From Phycisphaerae bacterium (GTDB taxonomy: Bacteria; Planctomycetota; Phycisphaerae; UBA1845; UTPLA1), in NCBI GenBank assembly GCA_016935885.1, contig JAFGQA010000389.1, positions 1 through 28,135 of the forward strand: 28,135 nt of DNA, given 5' to 3'. Made by a program: the position numbers and the translations under genes. Of this stretch, positions 15,518-23,600 are shown one piece after another. The notes under the pieces were generated by a model. That model had not been told where the DNA came from and made no database searches. It saw only the letters and a program-made list of their open reading frames with translations. How positions within the stretch are numbered: position 1 is the first letter of the stretch; the number at the start of each line of letters is the position of its first letter.

Positions 15518-16108
15518 TCAGTTGCTCCACTCGCGGCCTGGCAGTTCCTGTTTGACGTTGACGGCGGAGCATCCTGGGTCGTGGAAGCCGTACGCGACGC
15601 GTTTGATGACCTTGATCCTGTTGTGGACGCCATCGAACCTGCTCGTGTGCATCTGATGCTTGCAGTGGTTCACGATCCCGTATTGATAAGGCTGCAGCGT
15701 CCGGGCGAAGCGAACGAAGTCTCGGTGGGCATCCTGGCTGGCGACGTTGCACCACTCGGCCGGCGCGCCCTCGGCCCAGCCAGGGATGTGATACTCCCAA
15801 AGACGCTTCAGGAAACGCTTGAGCCGGTAGACCGTGTTGAGCCGTTTGTTCACGGCCAGGATCTCCTTGAGGCGCGCACGCCGGTACCGCTTCAGCCTGA
15901 TCCACGTCTTGGGGGATGGGTACTTCGAACCTTTGAGGATTGTCTTATCACCCCGCTTTGCCTTACGAAACTCCTCGTTGCGAATGTCGTCGATCACCCT
16001 ATTGAAGGCTCTCACTACGTGGAAGAGATCAGAGACGATGTCCGCCTCAGGACACCACTTCTTGACAGACTGGATGTACGGCCCACATGCCAATGCCCGA
16101 TTCGCCAC
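15518..16108 (-). pseudogene. ISL3-family transposase fragment (C-terminal part)
   Basis: The minus-strand frame encodes the C-terminal half of an ISL3-type (IS204/IS1001/IS1165) DDE transposase: CGPYIQSVKKWCPEADIVSD followed by LFHVVRAFN, then EEFRKAKRG and GVHNRIKVIKRVAYGFHD. The Asp before LFH is probably the second catalytic Asp. The N-terminal zinc-finger, helix-turn-helix and first-Asp regions are absent. About 195 residues remain of a usual 400 or more. The extreme C-terminus also departs from the family pattern. Upstream of about 16108 the frame no longer reads as transposase. The remnant is therefore truncated and inactive. It sits between the glutamyl-modification operon and the NADAR gene, which marks past insertion here. 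Confidence 0.8.
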
Positions 16109-16186
16109 GGTACTGGCGCACTGTGAGGCAATGGCCGCACGCTGACGGACGGATAGAATGAGCAAGGCTTCTGGAAGGAACTCACG

Positions 16187-16888
16187 ATGAAGAACACCAT
16201 GCGAGTCTACGGCGTGATCGCAGCCTTCTGGGCGACGGGATGTACCGGGCTTACTACTTGCTCGCCGGCCACAGAACGTCATACCCAATCAGACTCCTAT
16301 CCGCCGCACTGGTGGGAGCCTGTCCCCGAAGCGGAAGCTGCATCATGGGAGATACTTCCGCAGGCGGCCGGCCAGGGTGAGGTCATCGTCTCGAAACGCA
16401 ACGAGCTCGGCCTGCTCTCCAACTTCGCCCCCACGCCGTTTGTCTTCCACGGCCGACGCTACCGCAGCCTCGAAGGCTTCTGGCAGATGATGAAGTATCC
16501 GGAAGGCCCCAGCGACCCACGGGCGATTTTCCCGGGCATCACCTGGAAGTACACGCGCGAAGAAGTCGCCCAGATGGTCGGAACCGAGGCAAAGGCGGCA
16601 GGCGGATTGGGCACCAAGAACATGAACGCGATGGGAATAGACTGGGTCACCTTTGAGGGCCGGCACATGAAGTATCGGGCGCAAGAACAAGGCGACCATC
16701 ACGATCTCATCGTGGAAGCCACATGGGCGAAAGTTCGGCAGAACGCCAAGGTACGCGACGTCCTGCTATCGACGGGCGATCTCACACTTCGGCCAGACCA
16801 CCATCAGGCTGCCGATGCACCGCCCGCATGGCGGTACTGCGAGATTCTGATGATCATCCGAACAGAGCTGCACAAAGGCGTTCGGTAA
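16187..16888 (+). CDS. NADAR-domain protein with predicted lipoprotein signal
   Basis: The protein is 233 aa. The N-terminus MKNTMRVYGVIAAFWATGC has a basic start, a hydrophobic stretch and a Cys at 19 in an ATGC lipobox-like context, so it is probably exported and lipidated. The -3 residue is Ala rather than the usual Leu. After a linker, residues about 65-225 form a NADAR (YbiA-like) domain: LSNFAPTPFVFHGRRYRSLE, then GFWQMMKY (through 104), with E96 at the position of the catalytic-type Glu of SxEHYFQ in YbiA. MGTEAKAAGG and LIVEATWAKVRQNAKVRDVL follow. Family members are N-glycosidases acting on riboflavin intermediates or ADP-ribosylated substrates, and are normally cytoplasmic. GGAAGGAA (16173-16180) precedes the ATG. 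The gene stands alone, convergent with the 17156-19024 gene. The 267 bases after it hold only a small hairpin (GCCGAT-A-ATCGGC, 17075-17087). Confidence 0.78.
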   Translation: MKNTMRVYGVIAAFWATGCTGLTTCSPATERHTQSDSYPPHWWEPVPEAEAASWEILPQAAGQGEVIVSKRNELGLLSNFAPTPFVFHGRRYRSLEGFWQMMKYPEGPSDPRAIFPGITWKYTREEVAQMVGTEAKAAGGLGTKNMNAMGIDWVTFEGRHMKYRAQEQGDHHDLIVEATWAKVRQNAKVRDVLLSTGDLTLRPDHHQAADAPPAWRYCEILMIIRTELHKGVR

Positions 16889-17155
16889 CGCGATTCTCCA
16901 CGGCCAAGGCGGCGCCGTAGCGATCGAACTGCGCGCACCGCCACAAGCCGGTCAGGACCGGACATCCGTCTCCCGATCAGACTTTCCGCGAGATCCTTAC
17001 ATGGCGACAGCACGTCTCATCGTATCGAACTGAGAGCCGTGACCCAGGGTGCCGGCGCTGCCCGGGTCCGCACTGCCGATAATCGGCGCGGAGGGACGAG
17101 AGGACGAAAGACTACCATCCCAAACCAACCATGTGGGCAAGGCGACGATCCGGTA

Positions 17156-19024
17156 TCATGGGGATAGGACTGCGTTGACGAAAAGGGGAACATCCGCCAA
17201 CGTAACGACCGAATCGCCATTCGTGTCGGCCGCGCAATACGCTTGGCTCGATGGCTCGGGCGTGAGCACTTGCTCGACGAATTCATCGATGTCCTCGCCG
17301 TTGACGAAGCCATTACCGTCTGCGTCGCCGGTGCCCCGGGGCCAGACCGTCACGGTCACTGCCATGCAGTCGGGGCTCTCACAACCGGCCTGATCTCGGG
17401 CCCGAGCGTAATAGGTCGTCGTCGTGGTGAGATAGACGATCAGGACGTCCGCGGTGTCAACGTACGTGCCCCCGCAACTTCCCGTGTACCAATCGATCTC
17501 GGCCCCACTGACCGATGCCGCGAGGTTCGCGAACCCGCCGCCACAGAGCGTGTCCGGGTCCGCGTGGGCATTCGTCGGCGTCGCCGGGCCCTCCGAGACC
17601 GTTACGGTCACGGTGTCGCAACCAGCGCTGACACAGCCCGTCGTGCCGTTGCGAGCCCGCGCATGGTAGGTGGTCGTCGAATCCGGACTGACCAGGATCG
17701 AATCGCCGGTCTCGATGAATGTGCCACCGCAGTCGCCCGTGTACCAGTCAATCTCGGCCCCTTCGAGCGACGCAGTCAGCGTCGCCGAGTCGCCGCTGCA
17801 GATCATCGGGGGATCGGCGTCTGCATTCGCCGGCGTGACCGGCGAAGGTGATTGCCAGGCGGTGATCTTCTGGGCCGCCTCGCCGTCATTCGCGCTGAAC
17901 GTGCCGCCGACGTACAGACCGGTATGGTAGCCGTCGCCAAACACGGACAGGGCGTAGACGTAGCCGTTCAGGCCGGATCCTTCCGTGACCCCGGACCAGT
18001 CGCTGCCGTCCCATCGGGCGATTCTGGAGGCCGGAGTCGAGAAACTGCCACCGGCGTAAAGGTCGTCGCCCGCACCATCATCGTTAAAAACTGCGAGCGT
18101 CCAAACGTGCGTCGAAACGCTGGTGCCCATGCCGACGCCCACCGCGGACCATGAGGCCCCATCCCATTTCGCCACCTTCTGGGCCGCTACGACCGTGCCG
18201 TCGGATTGGGTGACCTCGGTGAACTGGCCGCCCACATAGAGATCGCCATCGAAGACGGCCAAGGCCTCGACATCATCGTTGGCGCCACGGCCCAGTGGTG
18301 CCAGCGTTACGCCGTCCCATCTGAAGATGTTTCTCGCATCAGTGCTGCCACCGGCGCTCTCGAACTCACCACCAACGTACAACGCCTCGGTGGCGCCGCC
18401 GTCGTAGACGGCCAATGCTCGGACAACGTCCGTGCTGCCCAACGGATCACCCGGCAGCGCAGACCAACTGGCGCCGTCCCAGTAGGCGATCTTGTGCGCG
18501 GTGATTCCCCCGATCTCATTCAAGTATCCGCCCGCGTAGAGATCCTCACCGTAGAACGCCAAGGCGCGGATGCCGGCGTTGTTCTCGCTCATGCCGCCAC
18601 CAACGTCCGACCAAGCGGTCCCATTCCACTTGGCGATCCTCTTCGTCCCAGCTTGACCGCCCATGTTGCCGAAGGCGCCGCCGACGTAGAGCAGACCATC
18701 CGTCTCCGACACGGCCAAGGCGTAAACCACACCGCCGTTCTCGGCACCCGTTCCCAGCGGCGACCAGGCGCTCCCATCCCACTTGGCGATACTCTTGGCC
18801 GGCATACCACCGGCCGTACTGAATTGTCCGCCGACGTACAATGCCGGGCCGATGGGCGAGTCCCGCTGCGTCGAGCAAAGTGACCAGACCGGTGAATCCA
18901 GACCCGGATCACCCACGCCATTCGCCCATACCGGATCGCACGTCTGGCCGCGCGCCGGCAACACCACAGCTCCGACGAAAACGAGCCAGGAGATCGAAAT
19001 CGTCATCAAGATTCGGGTTGACAC
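17156..19024 (-). CDS. Exported seven-repeat beta-propeller-like protein with Ig-like and dockerin-like modules
   Basis: The protein is 622 aa from the GTG at 19024, which has GGAGGG 7 bases upstream; an earlier TTG at 19039 lacks this. A signal peptide is clear (ISISWLVFVGAVVLPARG). Residues about 45-385 contain seven kelch-like units built on LYVGGxF..AGG...KWDGxxWS.LG, which suggests a beta-propeller. Two Ig-like modules follow, each with ADP...CxG...L.AS..GAEIDWYTG.CGGT and a YHARAR or YYARAR strand. The C-terminus is a dockerin-like EF-hand pair (GDADGNGFVNGEDIDEFV and DTNGDSVVTLADVPLFV). It is last in an apparent operon, 33 bases after the previous stop. The likely role is a surface-attached or secreted scaffold or adhesion protein. 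No enzyme motif was seen. Confidence 0.75.
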   Translation of the reverse strand: MSTRILMTISISWLVFVGAVVLPARGQTCDPVWANGVGDPGLDSPVWSLCSTQRDSPIGPALYVGGQFSTAGGMPAKSIAKWDGSAWSPLGTGAENGGVVYALAVSETDGLLYVGGAFGNMGGQAGTKRIAKWNGTAWSDVGGGMSENNAGIRALAFYGEDLYAGGYLNEIGGITAHKIAYWDGASWSALPGDPLGSTDVVRALAVYDGGATEALYVGGEFESAGGSTDARNIFRWDGVTLAPLGRGANDDVEALAVFDGDLYVGGQFTEVTQSDGTVVAAQKVAKWDGASWSAVGVGMGTSVSTHVWTLAVFNDDGAGDDLYAGGSFSTPASRIARWDGSDWSGVTEGSGLNGYVYALSVFGDGYHTGLYVGGTFSANDGEAAQKITAWQSPSPVTPANADADPPMICSGDSATLTASLEGAEIDWYTGDCGGTFIETGDSILVSPDSTTTYHARARNGTTGCVSAGCDTVTVTVSEGPATPTNAHADPDTLCGGGFANLAASVSGAEIDWYTGSCGGTYVDTADVLIVYLTTTTTYYARARDQAGCESPDCMAVTVTVWPRGTGDADGNGFVNGEDIDEFVEQVLTPEPSSQAYCAADTNGDSVVTLADVPLFVNAVLSP

Positions 19025-19031
19025 AGAACCA

Positions 19032-19037
19032 CCCTCC
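19032..19037 (-). promoter_or_regulatory. Ribosome binding site that sets the start at 19024
   Basis: GGAGGG lies 7 bases before a GTG. This makes GTG the likely start and excludes the upstream in-frame TTG, whose first codons overlap the site. Confidence 0.6.
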
Positions 19038-19057
19038 AAGGCTCCCCATGCTGTGTG

Positions 19058-20536
19058 TCAGTCGTCCGCCAGGAGCAACTCGACAAACGACAAGACATCC
19101 CTGCCGTCAGTGACATCATTACAGTTCGTGTCGGCTGCCTCCACGTGTTCCGGAACGGTGTCGGTCCCCAGGAGCACGGCCACAAACGGGCCGATGTCAT
19201 CCAGATCCACCTCATGATTGCCGTCGAAATCCCCCGAACCCGACGCCTGTACGGCCGCCGTCTCGCTGGCGGTGGAGCCGCAATCGTCCGTGACCACGCA
19301 CCAATACGTACCGTCCTGCGTGGCGGTATAGCACGGCAACACGGCACCTATTAGATTCAGGCCGTTTCGCTTCCACTGGTAGTGCATCTCACCTATCCCA
19401 TCCGCCGCAACACAAAGCTCCAGCAACGCGGCCGGACACGTCTTGCCTCCAATGGGATGGGAAGTGATCGTCGGTCCCGTGCTCAGCGTCAGCGTGGCGA
19501 TGTCGCTTGTCGTCGAACCGCAGTCATCACTCACAATGCAACGGTATGATCCGGCCTCGGTGGCAACGTAACAGGGCGAAGTTGCCCCGTCGATATCGTC
19601 CTCGTTCAATTGCCATTGATACCGCATCGTCCCGCTCCCCGATGCGATGACACAAAACTGATGCCATCCGCCGGTGCAGATCACGGCATCCTCCGGATGC
19701 GACGTAATCTCCGGTAGTCTGCACCCGTACAGGATCACGATGAACCCGGCCCAAGGGTTGCAGCTAGGCGGATTGATACAGGCGTCACAGTCCGTCGCCA
19801 ATTGGAAGACGTTGGCAGTTGATCCTTCCACTTGCGTTTGGCCAAGGTACCATCCGTCGCACTCGTTGATACTCGTCGTCATTGCGAACCAGATGGTACC
19901 GGCGGCCTGGAACTCGATGCTGGTTACGCCTGTAAGAAGAACCGGTCCGCCGTGCGGTGGCACGGCCCAACTCTCGTCCGAACCCGGGATCGCGGCGCCG
20001 TTGCAGTCGTCATAGGCGCAAAGCGTCACGGTCCGGCTCTGATCGCAGTTGTAACTCGGATCGTTGTCGGCATAGATCAGCACGTCGTAGCAACCGATGA
20101 TCCAGGTGCCGGGCTCCAGCGTGAGATCATCGGCCACGATCGTGTTGGCGGGCAGCCAAGGCCAGTCGTTACCCGAGTCCCTGGCGTAGCCGCGAGTCGA
20201 GTAGCCCTCGTCCGGGCAGCCCATTCGCGGCCCGCCGCCACGGCTCGACAGCAGATTGAGCAGCCGTCCCGACATCCCCGTGCCTCGTCCCAACCCTTCG
20301 GTCCATTGTGCAGCCAATGTGGAAGGCCTCAGCCACGTTTCATGGACGGGCCTCACCGGCTCGAGTGTGGGATCACTATCGAGAACCAGGACCTCGACGT
20401 CCGGTGCCAAGCCATCCAAACCGAGGCGGCCTGCGGTCATGGTCTCCTGCGCGGTCGCAGGCGTCACCGCGAATGCGAACAACACCACGACCGAGCCACT
20501 TACGTTCCGCACCGTCAAGTTCCGCCATGAGCGCAT
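19058..20536 (-). CDS. Exported protein with Ig-like repeats and dockerin-like EF-hand pair
   Basis: The protein is 492 aa. Its signal peptide (VVVLFAFAVTPATAQE) ends near residue 30. Residues about 130-270 form a module that also occurs twice in the neighbouring metalloprotease: ADDLTLEPG, CYDVLIYA, IWFAMTT, GWYLGQTQVEGST and PWAGFIVILYGC. Two Ig-like repeats follow (276-352 and 355-431), each with P.ITSHP, MRYQW or MHYQW, and a GSYRCIVSDDCGST-type ending with paired cysteines. The C-terminus (433-492) is a dockerin-like pair: GDFDGNHEVDLDDIGPFVAV and DTNCNDVTDGRDVLSFVELL. It lies between two other dockerin-like genes on the same strand. A secreted calcium-dependent structural role is inferred. 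No cohesin is present in the window. Confidence 0.75.
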   Translation of the reverse strand: MRSWRNLTVRNVSGSVVVLFAFAVTPATAQETMTAGRLGLDGLAPDVEVLVLDSDPTLEPVRPVHETWLRPSTLAAQWTEGLGRGTGMSGRLLNLLSSRGGGPRMGCPDEGYSTRGYARDSGNDWPWLPANTIVADDLTLEPGTWIIGCYDVLIYADNDPSYNCDQSRTVTLCAYDDCNGAAIPGSDESWAVPPHGGPVLLTGVTSIEFQAAGTIWFAMTTSINECDGWYLGQTQVEGSTANVFQLATDCDACINPPSCNPWAGFIVILYGCRLPEITSHPEDAVICTGGWHQFCVIASGSGTMRYQWQLNEDDIDGATSPCYVATEAGSYRCIVSDDCGSTTSDIATLTLSTGPTITSHPIGGKTCPAALLELCVAADGIGEMHYQWKRNGLNLIGAVLPCYTATQDGTYWCVVTDDCGSTASETAAVQASGSGDFDGNHEVDLDDIGPFVAVLLGTDTVPEHVEAADTNCNDVTDGRDVLSFVELLLADD

Positions 20537-20636
20537 GACCTTTTGCCCTCCGTCTTCACCAGCGGTCGGCCCGATGCGCCTCGGCGCCCGACACCATCTG
20601 CACCTCGATGCCCTCGCAGACTGATCGGGTTTTGAC

Positions 20637-23600
20637 TCATCGGCTAGGCGCTCGCCGGAGTCGCCTGCCTTCCGCGGGCACGATCACACCCGAATCAAGC
20701 CGCGGGATCAGGCGCCTGTGCATCCGTACGACGCTCGAATCCCGTGGGGGCGAGACTGTGGAAAGCGCCGTACCGGGACGCAGGAGCGGTGGTCCGGACC
20801 GATCGCCGTCGACTGCCTCCCGCAACAAGCCGACACTGTTGAGGCAACGCACCGGTTCGTGCACGCCCCAATCCGTCGGCGTCACTGTCATCACAGGCCC
20901 GCCGCCCTGTCGCGAGCGAGCACGGCCCCCTGCGTTAACGCACTGCACGCTGACCCAGAAGCCAGCATGTGGGTCATTCGGCGGGTCGTCGATCTGATAG
21001 TTGCACGTCCATTCCCATTGCTCCGTGCCCTCGTTGTAGGTCGCCATCGCGAAGCGGTCCTCGGTGCTGCCCACCTCGGCCTCTTCCGCCACAATCCACC
21101 CGGCGTAGGCGTTCGAGAACTCGACCACCAGCCAGACTTCGTCTGGCAACGTCACGGGCGTTGGGAACGTGACATTCAGAACGAGCACCTGCCCGTTGTC
21201 TGGCAGACCGTAGCCGGAGACCAGCGTGCCCGGGATTTGTGCCCCGCCTGCGCACGGCGAGGCGTTGTAGAAGGCCGTACTCACATCGAACGTTCCACCA
21301 CCTCCCCCGTAGACGGCGATCTCGAAGTACGACGCATCACGTGCAGTCCCGGCAAAAGCCAAGTCGTCGGCCATCGGTTTCCCCGGATTGTAGGACAGCG
21401 TGGCCGGACTGATCTCGTTGCGATACTCCGGGCATGCCCCGTCACATGTGGTCCCGTAGCCATCGAAGCTGTCGCCGCTCGCGGCGCAGTCACCCTGCGT
21501 CGTGATCGTGCAATCCCAGTTGTCCACGCTGCAACACGCGCCGATGTCCAGCCCCGTGCAGTCCGTCGTGCCACACGTCGTATCGTCGCCCATGTACAGT
21601 CCACCCGCGGCATCGCACACGGACGGTGTTCCCTCCGTGCAGCTCTCGTCCGGATGGCAACAGGCACCTTGGCCCTCCGGGACATCCACGCACTGGATGT
21701 CGGCCCAAAACCCGGCGTACGGATCGGGCGGCCCACCAAACCAGTAGTTGCAGACCCACGGTGGATCGTTCTCGCCATAGAGGTCGGCTGTCGTTCCAAC
21801 CTCGGCTTCCTCCGCCAGAACCCAGCCCGCGTCGTCGTCGGAAAAGGTCGCCACCATCCAGACGGTGTCGGGTATCGTCACCGGCTCCGCCGACGCATCC
21901 ACCGAGATGAGATAGATGCCGTCATCCGCGGGGATGTCCTCCCACGTCGCCTGCGTGCCTGCAATCAGAACACCGCCTTCGCCGGGGCATCCGTCATAGA
22001 GGCCGGTCGTAACGTCGAAGGTCCCTCCACCTGTGCCGTACACAGCGAGATCATAGTGACTCATGCCGCGCGAGGTGCCGGCCAGCGACATATCATCCGC
22101 CATGGCTTTCGATGCGCCCGGGGCCCAGTAGGTCGTTGGGTTGGCAATGTCGTTGCGATACTCCGGGGCCATCGTCGAGGCACACGCGGTGCCAGACCCC
22201 TCGAAGGTGTGGCCGAGCGCCGCGCAGATGGCCGGTGACGTCAGCACGCAGGACCAATCCGAAGGATCGTAGCACGCCCCCACATCCGTCAGGGAGCAAT
22301 CGACCGAGCTGCACAACGTGCCCTCGCCGATGAAAGTCCCGCCAGCCAAGCCACAGGCGGCCTCGGTCACCTCCGTGCAACTTTCATCCGGCAGGCAGCA
22401 CGCCCCTCGGGCCGCGGCCGAGCAATCCGTGGTCTCACAGGTCGTGTCGTCACCTTGGTAACTGCCGCCGCTCACCGAGCATGATGTCTGCGTCTCGATC
22501 GTGCAGGTCTCATTCGCGTGACAGCAGGCGCCCTGTGGCACGACCGGACAATCGGTCGACGAACAGTTGGTCCCGGGTCCCTGGAACACGCCGCCGCTGA
22601 TCCCACAATCCGGCTGGCTCAGATCGAGGCAGGCTCCCGATGGGTAGCAACAGGCACCCAGACACGTTGCCCCCGAGCAAACGGTCTCATCGCCCATGTA
22701 CGTCCCCCCGACCACGTCGCAGTCGTCCTCTGTCCCCTCGGAGCAGGTGCCATCCGAGTGGCAGCAGGCGCCCAACGGCGTCGAGCAGTCGACCACATCG
22801 CAGGACATGCCCAGGCCCCGGTAGGTCCCGCCGCCCATTCCGCAGTCGGCGAGCGTGGTGTGCGAGCACGACTCGTCAGGAAAGCAGCATGCCCCCTGGC
22901 CGATCGGCGGGCAGCTCAGCTCAGCACAATCGGTGCCCATCCCCTGGAATGTCCCGCCGGCCGTGTTGCAGTAGTCCAGCGAGAACGTCAGACAACCGCC
23001 CGTTGTGGGAAAACAACACGCCCCGTCGCAATCGACACTGGCGCAGGTCGTGCCGTCACCACGGTACACACCATCCTGCGCATAACAATCGGCGGGCTCC
23101 TCCTCGCTGCAACTGCCATCGGCATAACAGCAGGCCCCCAGACTCGGCCCACCCGTCAGAAGAACGTTCACAAACGAGCCGATGTCCATGCCGTCGATCG
23201 CGCCGTCACAGTTCACGTCGGCCTGGTCGGTGTTGTATCCCGGCCCCGGGTCCTGGCCAAGCAGCACGGCAACGAAGGCGGGTAGATCGTTTGTTATCTC
23301 CACGACGCCGTTCTCGTCCAGATCGCCCCCGCCATCGACGATGCTCAGGTCCCAGCTTGCGGTTCCGCTGCCCGTGTCGTTGGACGCGCGGATGGTGATC
23401 CTGTGGGACGAGGCCAGCGTTGGCGGATCGGGCCACGACACGACACCCGAACTGGGGTTGATCACCATCCCGTCCGGGCCGTCGATCAGCGACCACGCGT
23501 TGATGGGCTCCATGCACGCCGGCGCGGTGAGCACCGGCGTCGGGCCCGTGTACGGATCGCGGCAGGGCAGATCCTCGTCGGGAATGGCGACGATCGCCGG

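Noticed and set aside
15263..16126. A 287-codon + strand frame over the transposase remnant
   Set aside because: The minus strand carries the recognisable ISL3 motifs. The + frame has none.
20718..22238. A 506-codon open frame on the + strand, and a 594-codon one at 23403-25187
   Set aside because: Both are antisense to the metalloprotease and its neighbours. Their translations are Arg/Val/His-rich with no domain, and the opposite strand has clear families. High GC at codon positions leaves few stops in the antisense frames.
21432..23141. Periodic DNA in the cysteine-rich block as a possible CRISPR or satellite array
   Set aside because: The period is about 114 bases and divisible by three, and similarity is at the protein level with diverged DNA. 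It is a coding repeat.
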